A stretch of DNA of 56,547 nucleotides from an uncultured Bacteroides sp. (GTDB taxonomy: Bacteria > Bacteroidota > Bacteroidia > Bacteroidales > Bacteroidaceae), in the NCBI GenBank assembly GCA_945965395.1, contig CAMFND010000040.1, positions 1-56,547 on the forward strand, read 5' to 3'. Below are positions 14,730 through 23,396 of this stretch, one piece after another. The translations under genes were made by a program, and so were the position numbers. Numbering within the stretch: position 1 is the first letter of the stretch; the number at the start of each line of letters is the position of its first letter. The notes under the pieces are model-generated. The model worked only from the letters and a program-made list of their open reading frames with translations, was not told the origin of the DNA and did no database searches.

Positions 14730-17624
14730 CTATTTGGGGCTATCGTGAATGACATCAAGTAGCTCATTTGCAAGTTTACCATCTGTGATTTTAATAATGT
14801 TATCTTCCTCTGTTACATAGCCAAGTATATTGATACTGCCATACCAGACTATGGACCTATCTATGATACATGAGGATAAAGATAGTTTAGGTACAATCTT
14901 TACATATAATCCCAAACTTTTTAGATAATCCGTCTGACTGCTTTCCTCTGATGTGAGAATCGCCACTTGAATACCACTCGCATGAAACTCTCGGAGTGTT
15001 TTAACAAATGTGTTTCGTTCTGTACGATAGATTTTTGGAGAGGATATGACAATAGATTGTCTTGAACTTTTCAAATTTTGCATAAATACCAAACGGAATG
15101 TGTTACCATTGAAAATCTGTCCTTCATATGATGATATTTGTAAGTCATCTGTATTATCAAACAGCGTCTGAGTATCTTTTGGCAGTACACGATAACCGAT
15201 GGCAGAGTATTCTTTTAGGCGTTTACGATACATATTCTCACAAACAGGTTCGTGTATATCAATATAGTCATAAATACGAACATCTTTCTTGCCCTCATTC
15301 TCACGGTGCAAACGTCCGGCATATTGTGCCACCAATCCTTTCCATGAGATTGGCAGTGCCAAAAACAGTGTATCAAGTCGTGGATAGTCAAATCCTTCTC
15401 CCACATATTTTCCCGTGGCTACTATTACAAGAGGGGCATCTTTGGGTATATCCTGTAACTTTTGCAGCGTTTCTCTCTTGTTTTTTGCAGTCCCTTCTCC
15501 TGTGAGTCGTATGATGTTGGCTACATGCTGCGCCAACATTCCGGCAAGCAATTCTACATGGGAAGTTCTGGCTGTAAGTATTATAGGCGTTCGGCCTGCA
15601 GCCACGACATTAAGGACATCCTCTATTATAAGATTATTCCGTATTTCCGATTCTGCGAGGGATTGTGATAGTGTCGTAAACGATTGCTTGTCATCGGTAA
15701 CAGGCCTGTAAGATGTAAATCTCGGCACAAGATAACGCAGGAACGACTGTTTCTGTATCTGAGCCTTGGCATCGGCAGAAAAACGAATCGGACCGCATTG
15801 CATGAAGATAATAGGCTGCAAACCATCTTTGCGGATGGGAGTGGCAGTAAGTCCATAGACATAATGTGCCGTAACGTGTTTTAATACATTCTCAAATGTT
15901 ATGGAAGATACGTGATGACACTCGTCCACAATGACCATCCCGTATCCTTTTACAAAAGGCTTGACTTCGTCATTGTCAAAACACGACTGCATAAGAGCTA
16001 TATCTATAACACCATGCAACGTGTTAGAGGTAGAATCAAGGCACCCGACCGGAGAAAAAGCCTTCTTCCTGCCTCGTTTCTTGGGAATCTCATCCTCTGT
16101 AAAATCTATGTCTAGAAATTCAGACAGACGTTCATGCCATTGCATAAGCAATGCCTTGGAGTGTACCAGAATAAGAGTATTTGTCTTTCTTCGGGCAATC
16201 AGAGCCGCCGCTGTAACTGTCTTTCCAAAGGCTGTCGTTGCAGACAACACGCCGTTGGAAAATGGCATGAGGGCATTGATAGCATCCAACTGTTCATCGC
16301 GTTCCTTTCCTTTGAATGTTACGCCAATAGGTTTACCATGATTTGTATTATCAACTATTTCATAATCAATTTTGAGGGAATACAGCATGTTGATAATGGC
16401 ATCCTCACACCCCCGAGGCATTGCAAGATATTCATCGGTAAAATCTGCACGGCAGATAATACGAGGAATGTTATATGTGGAAATACGCATCGCCTGTTTG
16501 CTGTAAAAATCAGGATTCTTAAACGCGGCAATATGTTTCAGGTGATTGGTAACCTTATCTGAAATAGATTTTAACGGAATATATATCCTGTCGGATTTAT
16601 GCATTATAAGCCTTCCGTTAAAGTCTTCCTGTGCAACATCTTGTATGACTGGTGTTTTCCACGGTTTATTTTCCGAAGATGTGGCCAATACTCCAAAATC
16701 TTCTTGCTGATGCCGTATCAGTAATGCATCTACGGTACTTTCATCTATTTTTCCTACGTTGTACAAGTATGCCCATTGATCCTGAAACGGAAGAAACTGC
16801 TCATCTACAAAAACGCTGTTCCCTGCTTTCCTGGCTTTTCCCTGCAACGGCAATGCAATGAGATTGCCGAATCCGCCTTCCGGTACTTTGTCCTGATTGG
16901 GGAAGAAACGATCGTATGAATCAAATGTAATCCGTCCATTACGCTTCATGGCTTCCGTAAGAATTGTATTGCCTAATTTCCTTGCTTTGAAGGCAGGTAT
17001 GGGTTCTTCGAAGAATGTCCACACATGTGCACCTTTGCCTGAGCGGGAACGTTCTATGCTGAATGGGACTTTCCACTCTCTACAAATGGAAATAAATGCC
17101 AATACATCGTTCTTATATCCATGAGTGCAATTTTTGTCATCAAAATCAGCACACAGGAAAGAACATTTATTATCAGAAGTGACGACGTACAGACCGATAA
17201 CATCGCATCCGTTCTCATCTTTACCTTCCAGATGTCGGTATATGTCTTGATTGGTTAACGGGGCAAAATTGCGGTTGGGACACTCTGCACATTTATGTTT
17301 TTTCTTGTCACATATTCCTCTGCGCCATTCGTTGATACATACTGGTTGGTAACCACCCTTTTCTGTGGCTTTGTTGAACCATCGTCGTGCAAATACATCA
17401 TCCCGTCCCTTGAAAAAGTTACAGAACAATGCAATTTTCTCATCAAGAGAGAGTTTGATTGGAGGATATATTATGGAAGAAAATGCTGTACTTTCGTCAG
17501 CACGTTTGATGGAGGAATACACTATACCATGCTGTGAAAGTATTGACTTCAATTCTTCATTTTCGGCAAGCAGAGTATTGTATTTAATGACAAGCGCGTT
17601 GTATTTCTCTTGAAAACTGTCCAT
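14730..17624 (-). CDS. TOTE-type conflict protein: primase, SF2 helicase and PLD-like domain
   Basis: A 964-residue fusion. Residues 1-33 are a coiled coil. At about 60-290 is an archaeo-eukaryotic-primase-like domain of the TOTE conflict family with a Cys cluster (C105, C112, C115), a metal motif ADFDD (159-163) and SRSGKGAHVW (193-202). At about 440-790 is a DEAD/DEAH-like SF2 helicase: TTAFGKT (463-469), DECH (567-570), LTATP (592-596), GEGFDYP (742-748) and QYAGRLHR (767-774). At about 830-964 is a phospholipase-D-like fold ending IIDRSIVWYGSIN, in which the His and Lys of HxKxxxxD are Ser915 and Ser917, so this domain may bind rather than cut. TOTE proteins are predicted anti-invader systems. 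Last gene of a tight operon, 3 bp after the DUF3307 gene. Confidence 0.82.
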   Translation of the reverse strand: MDSFQEKYNALVIKYNTLLAENEELKSILSQHGIVYSSIKRADESTAFSSIIYPPIKLSLDEKIALFCNFFKGRDDVFARRWFNKATEKGGYQPVCINEWRRGICDKKKHKCAECPNRNFAPLTNQDIYRHLEGKDENGCDVIGLYVVTSDNKCSFLCADFDDKNCTHGYKNDVLAFISICREWKVPFSIERSRSGKGAHVWTFFEEPIPAFKARKLGNTILTEAMKRNGRITFDSYDRFFPNQDKVPEGGFGNLIALPLQGKARKAGNSVFVDEQFLPFQDQWAYLYNVGKIDESTVDALLIRHQQEDFGVLATSSENKPWKTPVIQDVAQEDFNGRLIMHKSDRIYIPLKSISDKVTNHLKHIAAFKNPDFYSKQAMRISTYNIPRIICRADFTDEYLAMPRGCEDAIINMLYSLKIDYEIVDNTNHGKPIGVTFKGKERDEQLDAINALMPFSNGVLSATTAFGKTVTAAALIARRKTNTLILVHSKALLMQWHERLSEFLDIDFTEDEIPKKRGRKKAFSPVGCLDSTSNTLHGVIDIALMQSCFDNDEVKPFVKGYGMVIVDECHHVSSITFENVLKHVTAHYVYGLTATPIRKDGLQPIIFMQCGPIRFSADAKAQIQKQSFLRYLVPRFTSYRPVTDDKQSFTTLSQSLAESEIRNNLIIEDVLNVVAAGRTPIILTARTSHVELLAGMLAQHVANIIRLTGEGTAKNKRETLQKLQDIPKDAPLVIVATGKYVGEGFDYPRLDTLFLALPISWKGLVAQYAGRLHRENEGKKDVRIYDYIDIHEPVCENMYRKRLKEYSAIGYRVLPKDTQTLFDNTDDLQISSYEGQIFNGNTFRLVFMQNLKSSRQSIVISSPKIYRTERNTFVKTLREFHASGIQVAILTSEESSQTDYLKSLGLYVKIVPKLSLSSCIIDRSIVWYGSINILGYVTEEDNIIKITDGKLANELLDVIHDSPK

Positions 17625-17627
17625 CTG

Positions 17628-18320
17628 TTATTTTGTTGCCATTAAACCACACAGCAATGCAATTCCAAAACTTAGAAACGTTCCGGCAAGGACATATTCT
17701 GTTTTTGCAGTATCCGTGTCTTTGAATCGAAGTATGGATTTTGCCGCTATGATAAAACCGATTGCTTCATATTGTCCAATGATAACGAATATGATTGTAA
17801 GAATACGCTCTAAATTTCCAATTAACGCTCCTGCATTTTTGATGTTTTCACAGGATTGTGTCTCTCCAACTTGATATTTCTTCAATACCAGCTTAATCAG
17901 GATGTTTGCAGGCTTGATGCACAATAATATCGCCAATATGAACAGAGGTATTGAGAAACTGCTATTGCAATCCATTGATTGGATTGGTAGCTTTGTTGTA
18001 GTGTCAAAGGAAGATGCCACTATAATCAATATAGACAAATGAGCAATCTGATCAATAACAAAACCCCATAATCCTTTGGGACTATATGTTTTGATAACAT
18101 CTATTACCAGATGGGAAAAAGCAATGGCAAGTGTATAAAATCTGAATTCATAAATAGGAACAACTGCCCACGACACGCCAGCGATGACAAGCGAATGCAC
18201 ATACAGGAACCAGCTTTTGAATTTTCTTTCCTCTTTCTGTGTACAATATTTATCATTTTGCAGGTAGAAGTCGCCTATAACATGTGCCAATATCAGACTT
18301 AAGAATAACCAACTATTCAT
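17628..18320 (-). CDS. DUF3307 membrane protein
   Basis: This 230-residue protein begins LILAHVIGDFYLQND, with YVHSLVIAGVSW and AFSHLVIDVIKTY, the conserved His/Asp-containing membrane motifs of DUF3307. About six hydrophobic segments are present. The family is often found beside SatD, as here, but its role is not known to me. The start overlaps the end of the SatD-like gene by 8 bp, and the stop is 3 bp before the TOTE gene, so all three are probably made from one mRNA. A membrane-located sensor or effector is possible (inference). Confidence 0.85.
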   Translation of the reverse strand: MNSWLFLSLILAHVIGDFYLQNDKYCTQKEERKFKSWFLYVHSLVIAGVSWAVVPIYEFRFYTLAIAFSHLVIDVIKTYSPKGLWGFVIDQIAHLSILIIVASSFDTTTKLPIQSMDCNSSFSIPLFILAILLCIKPANILIKLVLKKYQVGETQSCENIKNAGALIGNLERILTIIFVIIGQYEAIGFIIAAKSILRFKDTDTAKTEYVLAGTFLSFGIALLCGLMATK

Positions 18321-18984
18321 ATTCTTTAAAATTTACCTGTTCAAAATATTTTATGGCTTCTTCTATGCAATACCATTTTGTAGCTGTAGAAGCATTATTT
18401 ACACTGGCTTGGGATATACCCAATTTTTTAGCAATGTCTGTCTCTTTGAAACCAAGCAATTTATAGTAAACAACTTCACTTTGGCGCACAGTCATATCAT
18501 TTAATATGGCATCGGCTAATAGGGCTATAGTTTGTAATGGGGCAGATAATTGCTTTTTACTTGTTTGGACAGACATGGTTCCCTTATTTAAGGAACTCAT
18601 TTCCTCAAGCGCACGTCCTGACAGATATATGGCCTCACCATCCCAAATGCCTTGTTCGGTATTCACTATTCTCATACCTCCGATACCAATGGCTATTCGT
18701 ATTCCGTATGTATGGAAATTTTTCGTCTTTTCATTTTTAGCTGTGGAAAAAGATTTAATGCAGGATTTGATTATAAAGGCTATCCGGAATACGTTTGATA
18801 CATTTGGCATTACACACTCTATATAGTCCCCTTTTATTAGGCGACCTTCAAAATCAGGATAACTCACTTTTAACAAGCTAAATAATGATTCTATCCTTTG
18901 CTTTAATTCTATAGTTTCATTCACGGACAAGGAAGTGGATGCTACTATATCCGCTGAAATTGTTGCAAACATATTATAGTTCAT
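18313..18984 (-). CDS. SatD family protein with cyclase-like core and C-terminal HTH
   Basis: This 223-residue protein matches the SatD family. Residues 5-140 also show the layout of a class III nucleotide cyclase: ISADIVAST with Asp12, LIKGDYIECVM with Asp53, YGIRIAIGIGGM (93-104) and WDGEAIYLSGRALEE (114-128), which parallel FADI, GDGxMAxF, IRIGIxxG and GDAVNxAARLE. The two metal-binding Asp of cyclases thus have equivalents. Residues 160-200 form a LuxR- or sigma-4-like HTH (FKETDIAKKLGISQASVNN). First gene of the operon with DUF3307 and TOTE; four similar sites lie in its upstream region and could be its operators. The cyclase link is my inference. Confidence 0.75.
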   Translation of the reverse strand: MNYNMFATISADIVASTSLSVNETIELKQRIESLFSLLKVSYPDFEGRLIKGDYIECVMPNVSNVFRIAFIIKSCIKSFSTAKNEKTKNFHTYGIRIAIGIGGMRIVNTEQGIWDGEAIYLSGRALEEMSSLNKGTMSVQTSKKQLSAPLQTIALLADAILNDMTVRQSEVVYYKLLGFKETDIAKKLGISQASVNNASTATKWYCIEEAIKYFEQVNFKEYE

Positions 18985-19025
18985 TGATTCGATGACAAAT
19001 GTATGAATTTTCTTTTATCCTTCCA

Positions 19026-19110
19026 ATAGTTATAGGTTAAATAGTCTATAATTGTGAAATATAGATAAATAGGACTATAACAATAATTTATGTATAATAT
19101 AGCCTATAAT
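19026..19110. promoter_or_regulatory. Four operator-like ATAG/CTAT sites upstream of the SatD operon
   Basis: The sites are ATAGTTATAGG (19026), ATAGTCTATAAT (19041), ATAGGACTATAAC (19069) and ATAGCCTATAAT (19099). Three are imperfect palindromes of the form ATAG-n-CTATAA, spaced 28 and 30 bp, close to three helical turns. They lie 42-126 bp before the SatD ATG in a 328-bp gap shared with the divergent gene at 19313. Apart from this and a promoter box nothing else is seen in the gap. Confidence 0.5.
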
Positions 19111-19224
19111 TAAGTAGTAAGAAAACTACTTCGTTTTCCTCCTGCTCGATTGTTTTGATACATAGCATGTATTGGTTAAAATGACAAAAAAAGTATGGTT
19201 TTCATGTTTGGTGGGGGATTTTTG

Positions 19225-19232
19225 TATATTTG
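19225..19232 (+). promoter_or_regulatory. -7 box for the gene at 19313
   Basis: TATATTTG matches TAnnTTTG and lies 81 bp before the ATG. A TTTG occurs 14 nt upstream (19207-19210), closer than the usual 19-21 nt. Confidence 0.45.
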
Positions 19233-19312
19233 TGCAGATTAGTTTGAAGGAACTACGAACAAGAATGTTTCCAATTGTACAACCTGGCGATGCAGTCTAA
19301 TTATATTATACC

Positions 19313-20146
19313 ATGAAAAGAAGGTTTATATTTATATCTGTTTTGTTGTTTTGTTTTAGTACTGTCTGCTCCGGTGCATGCATAGATGAAGTGCGTACAT
19401 TCTATGCGAGCTATATGACGAATATTTTAAATGTGGATTCAAATAATGAAGCACTGTGCAAGAAGTATTTAACAGCAGAATTGGCTGCTAAACTCCAAAG
19501 AATGCGTAATGCCACGGGAGGAGATCCGATTATACGGGCGCAGGATATGAATTCAGATGCAATTAAGACATTAAATGTAAGAGAAATTGCAGATGATTGG
19601 TATATGGTAAGCTATCTTTGGAATGAAAAAGATAGTGCTAGTTTGGTGGAGATTCCATTAAAAGTGGGGTATGTGAATGAAAAATGTAAGATAGTATATA
19701 TTACCCCTATTGAAAATGATTCTCAATATGGCGATGAGTGGTTGATCGGTTTTGAAAATACAGCTTCATATAAAATAGATAGTTCGTCGGGAGAATCATT
19801 GGTTGAAAGTTTTTATAAACTTTACTTGGCTACTTATTGCAGCATGTGCAGCGATTTGAATTCCAAGTTACAGTCTTTGCGTTTGTCTCATCTGTCTCAC
19901 ACAGCTTTAGAACAATTCAAGAAGGTGGAATTAGAAAATTTACAAGATAGTTTCGAGGGCTATGACCTTTTGATTACGAATTTTGATTTCGACAGTATGT
20001 GGTTCCACAGTCTGAAGGTCGTTCCGTTGGAGCCTGATAATTATCAGGTTACTTATCAGGCAGGGAAGTATACGCATCAAATAAATATTCAGACTGTACA
20101 CCGGGACGGTAGATATTGGATTAATGCCATCACTGGAGTTCGATAA
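19313..20146 (+). CDS. Exported protein with two DUF3828-like repeats
   Basis: This 277-residue protein has a signal peptide (MKRRFIFISVLLFCFSTVCSG) and two related halves. Each begins with an Ile/Leu-rich helix (IDEVRTFYASYMTNIL at about 24, SLVESFYKLYLATYC at about 160), followed by a segment ending in a KYLTAELAAKL-like or HLSHTALEQFKK helix and then strands (DWYMVSYLWN; NYQVTYQAGKY). The pattern resembles DUF3828, a fold of secreted proteins of unknown role. A single gene divergent from the SatD operon; whether it is functionally tied to that operon is unknown. Confidence 0.6.
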   Translation: MKRRFIFISVLLFCFSTVCSGACIDEVRTFYASYMTNILNVDSNNEALCKKYLTAELAAKLQRMRNATGGDPIIRAQDMNSDAIKTLNVREIADDWYMVSYLWNEKDSASLVEIPLKVGYVNEKCKIVYITPIENDSQYGDEWLIGFENTASYKIDSSSGESLVESFYKLYLATYCSMCSDLNSKLQSLRLSHLSHTALEQFKKVELENLQDSFEGYDLLITNFDFDSMWFHSLKVVPLEPDNYQVTYQAGKYTHQINIQTVHRDGRYWINAITGVR

Positions 20147-20158
20147 GGATTCATACCG

Positions 20159-20734
20159 TTATTTCTTCTTGCTCAGTTCTGCCCGTATACGACTGAGCGA
20201 CTGAGGTGTAATAAACAAATAAGAAGCGATGTGCTTCAGTGGTACGTGCTGCAACAATTCCGGATTTTGCTCCAGGAGTGCCAGGTAACGCTGTTTGGCT
20301 TGTGCGGCACCTCCGTTTATCATCCAGTTTTCCATGTCCAGAAACTGGCGTTCAAAGATGATTCTTCCGATATTGGCGAACAAGACGGAAGAAGAGAAAA
20401 AAGTCTCCAGCTTGCTTTTAGAGATGCGGTAGATATGGCTATCGCTCATGGCTTCGATGGAAACCAGAGAAGGAAGTCCGGCCACATACCCCCAGGAGGA
20501 AAAGATACTGTCACCTTGAAAGGCAAACCAGAGCGAAACATCCACTCCGTCGCGCAGATAATGTCCTCTCCAGATACCGTCGGCTACCAGGTAGAAGGAA
20601 GAATTACGCTCTCCCTCCCGTACGATATGTTCCCCTTTCCGGTAGGTTAGCAGTTCCATCTGTTCCAGCAGCTTTTCGGCTTCCGGCTGCGCCAGTCCGT
20701 ATTTTTCACGAAGTATCTCAATAAAAGCTTTCAT
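20159..20734 (-). CDS. Crp/Fnr family transcriptional regulator
   Basis: This 191-residue protein has an N-terminal cyclic-nucleotide-binding-like beta-barrel (about 20-120, RKGEHIVREGERNSSFYLVADGIWRGHY) and a C-terminal winged helix (about 155-190, VPLKHIASYLFITPQSLSRIRAEL). The HTH signature IASYLFITPQSLSRIR is typical of Bacteroidetes Crp-like regulators that act without cAMP. It is 39 bp downstream of the MATE gene on the same strand but has its own -7 box (20758-20765), so it probably controls or follows that efflux gene. Confidence 0.88.
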   Translation of the reverse strand: MKAFIEILREKYGLAQPEAEKLLEQMELLTYRKGEHIVREGERNSSFYLVADGIWRGHYLRDGVDVSLWFAFQGDSIFSSWGYVAGLPSLVSIEAMSDSHIYRISKSKLETFFSSSVLFANIGRIIFERQFLDMENWMINGGAAQAKQRYLALLEQNPELLQHVPLKHIASYLFITPQSLSRIRAELSKKK

Positions 20735-20757
20735 TCCTTTTTGCGTTTATGCAGGCA

Positions 20758-20765
20758 CAAAGGTA
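20758..20765 (-). promoter_or_regulatory. -7 box of the Crp/Fnr gene
   Basis: The minus strand reads TACCTTTG, an exact match, 24 bp before the ATG at 20734 and overlapping the end of the upstream MATE gene region. Confidence 0.5.
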
Positions 20766-20773
20766 ATAAATCT

Positions 20774-22117
20774 TTAGCTTCGTTTCCTGCGACAATAGAT
20801 GGTAATGACAAAAAGAAAGGTCAGCAGTTCGGAAACGGGGACGGCCAGCCAGATTCCCGGTACTTCCCACAGAATGGGCATCAGCCAGAAACAGAACAGG
20901 ATGAGGATAAAACCACGCAACAGGGTGATGGCCATGGCCGGACGGTCGCGTTCCACACTCTGGAAATAGCCGATGGACACAATGTTGATGCCGAAGCATA
21001 CGAAGCCGGAAGCAAACAAGGGAAGTCCTTTAACGGCTAGGTCGTGTGCCGGATAGGAACTGTCGATAAAACACGAGGTGATTTGAGCGGAGAACAGGGC
21101 TGTAACGGCAAATACCACTACACCGCAGGAGATGGCGGTCAGCAGGGCCAGGCGAAAGGCTGCCCGTACGCGCTCCGGATTTCCGGCACCGAAGTTGTAG
21201 CTGAGAATGGGCTGTGCCGACTGGGCAATGGCATTGTATACCATAAAAATGATGGGGAAGAAGTAGCAGGCGATGCTGTAGGCAGCCACTCCGTCTTCAC
21301 CCAGGTAGTGAATGAATACGTAGTTGCCGGTAAACATCATGGTGGCAATGGCTGCTTCACAGAGGAAACTGGACAATCCCAGTTTGCACATATAGCCCGT
21401 GTTGCGGAGGGTGAGACGCAGACTCTTGGATGATAATTTCACTTTGCACAAGTGCAGTACCCGATGTGGCTGCATCAGGTAAATCAGAATCATCAGGGCA
21501 CCTACGATGTATCCCAGACTGGTAGCTAAAGCCGCACCGAACATTCCCCATTTGAAAACGAAAATAAACAGATAGTCCAGTCCGATATTCAGCAGGGCCG
21601 GTATGATGTTGCACACCATGGCATAGTTGGGCGATCCGTCCAGTCGCACGAAGAACATGCCGGAACTCAGCAGGGCACTGAAGACCAGGAAGGGGACAAA
21701 CCAGTGCATGTATTCCACGGCGAGGGGAAGCAGACGGGGAGAGCTTCCCAGCAGCAAGGCAATTTTCTCCACGTTGCAGAGGATGACTGCGGCGTAGGCG
21801 ATGAGCAATAAGGAGGAAACCACCATTGCCTGCGTGATATTGATGCGGGCGACCTTTACCTTTCCTTGCGATAGATGAATGGAGGCTACGACCGATGCAC
21901 CGATACCAAACATCAGCGCCACTCCCGTATTAATGAGGAATAGCGGAGCCGTAATGTTGACGGCAGCCAGGGCGTCACTGCCGATACCTTTTCCCACAAA
22001 AATGCCGTCGGTAATGATGAAGATGGCCGAGAAAATCATTCCCAGCACCGTAGGGATAAGTAATTTCCGGAATAATCTCGGAATGTCCATGCTCCCGAAG
22101 TCAATATTGTCTTTCAT
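20774..22117 (-). CDS. MATE family efflux transporter
   Basis: This 447-residue inner-membrane protein has twelve hydrophobic segments. Conserved MATE pieces are IPRLFRKLLIPTVLGM at the start, VGKGIGSDALAAVNITAPLF near 45, a repeat of the same fold in the second half (YSIACYFFPIIFMVYNAIAQSAQPILSYNFGAG near 280) and GCIxSxGxxF-like GFVCFGINIVSIGYFQSVERDRPAM near 385. MATE pumps export drugs or metabolites in exchange for sodium or protons. The substrate is unknown. Adjacent to a Crp-type regulator gene. Confidence 0.92.
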   Translation of the reverse strand: MKDNIDFGSMDIPRLFRKLLIPTVLGMIFSAIFIITDGIFVGKGIGSDALAAVNITAPLFLINTGVALMFGIGASVVASIHLSQGKVKVARINITQAMVVSSLLLIAYAAVILCNVEKIALLLGSSPRLLPLAVEYMHWFVPFLVFSALLSSGMFFVRLDGSPNYAMVCNIIPALLNIGLDYLFIFVFKWGMFGAALATSLGYIVGALMILIYLMQPHRVLHLCKVKLSSKSLRLTLRNTGYMCKLGLSSFLCEAAIATMMFTGNYVFIHYLGEDGVAAYSIACYFFPIIFMVYNAIAQSAQPILSYNFGAGNPERVRAAFRLALLTAISCGVVVFAVTALFSAQITSCFIDSSYPAHDLAVKGLPLFASGFVCFGINIVSIGYFQSVERDRPAMAITLLRGFILILFCFWLMPILWEVPGIWLAVPVSELLTFLFVITIYCRRKRS

Positions 22118-22255
22118 ATCTTTTCTCTGTCTTTTGCATTTGGTTGCGAAGGTAAGCTAATTCTTACACTAAAAAATTCACAAATGGTAATAAATCATTT
22201 TTGGGCTTCTTTCTGCAAATGCACCGAATAAAGTTTGGGTGGCTGATTTCTACGG

Positions 22256-22323
22256 TTCAGTCACTTCAGTCGCGGCTTGGGAATAATTCCCGTGAAAGGG
22301 GACGATGGGGCCTGCTATCTTTG
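22256..22323 (+). promoter_or_regulatory. Promoter region of the RND efflux operon
   Basis: TATCTTTG at 22316-22323 is a -7 box 28 bp before the first ATG. A 13-bp palindrome, GGGAATAATTCCC (22279-22291), sits where a repressor would cover the promoter. Two tandem 9-mers TTCAGTCAC / TTCAGTCGC (22256-22273) lie just upstream. LytTR proteins bind direct 9-bp repeats, so the regulator encoded at the end of the cluster could act here (inference). Confidence 0.5.
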
Positions 22324-22351
22324 TGGTGTAGAATGATAATATTGTAGAAGA

Positions 22352-23383
22352 ATGAAAACAGAGATTTTATTTCTTGCAGGGATGTGCTTGTGCGCATGCA
22401 GTCGTACGCCACAGGAACAGACTTCTTTTCCCAGCGTGAAGGTAGTTCATGCTGAAGTTATGGAGGCTCCCTCTTCACGGTGCTATACGTTTATTTCGCA
22501 GCCTTACCGCTTGTCGGAACTGTCCTTTCGGGTGGGAGGACCTGTACATGAATTTGATGTGCAGCAGGGACAGTTTTTCCGGAAAGGACAACTGATTGCG
22601 GCCATCGATGAACGTGATTTTGTCATCAAGAAGCAGCGTACGGAGGCATTGTATCGTCAGGCAGAGGTCGATTATGCCCGTATATCCAGCCTGTATGCCA
22701 AAGATAACATTTCCGGCATGAATTATGAGCAGGCAAAGGCAAACTATGAGCGTACCAGGGCGGATTATGAAGCGGCTGTTAACGCGTGGGAAGATAGTCG
22801 TCTGTATGCACCTTTCGATGGTTATGTGCAACAGGTGCATATCGAGCGCTACCAGGACGTGAAACCGTCGGTTTCGGTGGTGACGTTTATTGACCTTTCA
22901 CGCATCAAGGTAGAAGCCTACGTGCCCGAGGATATGGCGTTGCGGATACGGCAGAAAGATTCTGTGGCGTGTGTGGTCCGTTTTAATGCACTTCCTGACA
23001 AGGAATTTGTGCCTTCTGAATATTTCCTGACGCAAACTGCCACGGAGAACAATATTTCTTATTTGCTGACTGCCATCTTGGATAACAAGGACGGAAGTTT
23101 GCTGGGAGGTATGTCGGGCACGCTCTCTGTGTCGTATGCAGCCGATGGAGAGAAGAATCATCTGACACTCCCGCAGAAAGTGGTCTGTCATGATCCGGAA
23201 CACGGGGCATTCGTGTGGTGTGTAGATGGGCAGAGCCGGGTGAAACGAGTTGCGGTGACGTTGGGCAAGCTGAAAAAGGAGGACAGGGTAGAGATTCTGT
23301 CGGGCATTTCGCCGACTGACCAGGTGATAACCACACGTTTGCCGTTTTTGTCGGAACAGGAGCAAGTGACCATCGAAGAATAA
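22352..23383 (+). CDS. RND efflux periplasmic adaptor (membrane fusion lipoprotein)
   Basis: This 343-residue lipoprotein has its lipobox LCAC at 13-16. It has the AcrA/HlyD order: a beta-barrel edge (YRLSELSFRVGGPVHEFDVQQGQFFRKGQLIAAID, the lipoyl half motif, about 50-85), a short coiled-coil hairpin (about 85-140), the second lipoyl half (DSRLYAPFDGYVQQVHIERYQ) and a C-terminal barrel. It links the inner-membrane pump encoded 13 bp downstream to the outer-membrane channel. Probably anchored in the inner membrane facing the periplasm. Substrate unknown. Confidence 0.92.
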   Translation: MKTEILFLAGMCLCACSRTPQEQTSFPSVKVVHAEVMEAPSSRCYTFISQPYRLSELSFRVGGPVHEFDVQQGQFFRKGQLIAAIDERDFVIKKQRTEALYRQAEVDYARISSLYAKDNISGMNYEQAKANYERTRADYEAAVNAWEDSRLYAPFDGYVQQVHIERYQDVKPSVSVVTFIDLSRIKVEAYVPEDMALRIRQKDSVACVVRFNALPDKEFVPSEYFLTQTATENNISYLLTAILDNKDGSLLGGMSGTLSVSYAADGEKNHLTLPQKVVCHDPEHGAFVWCVDGQSRVKRVAVTLGKLKKEDRVEILSGISPTDQVITTRLPFLSEQEQVTIEE

Positions 23384-23396
23384 AGGAGGAAAACGG

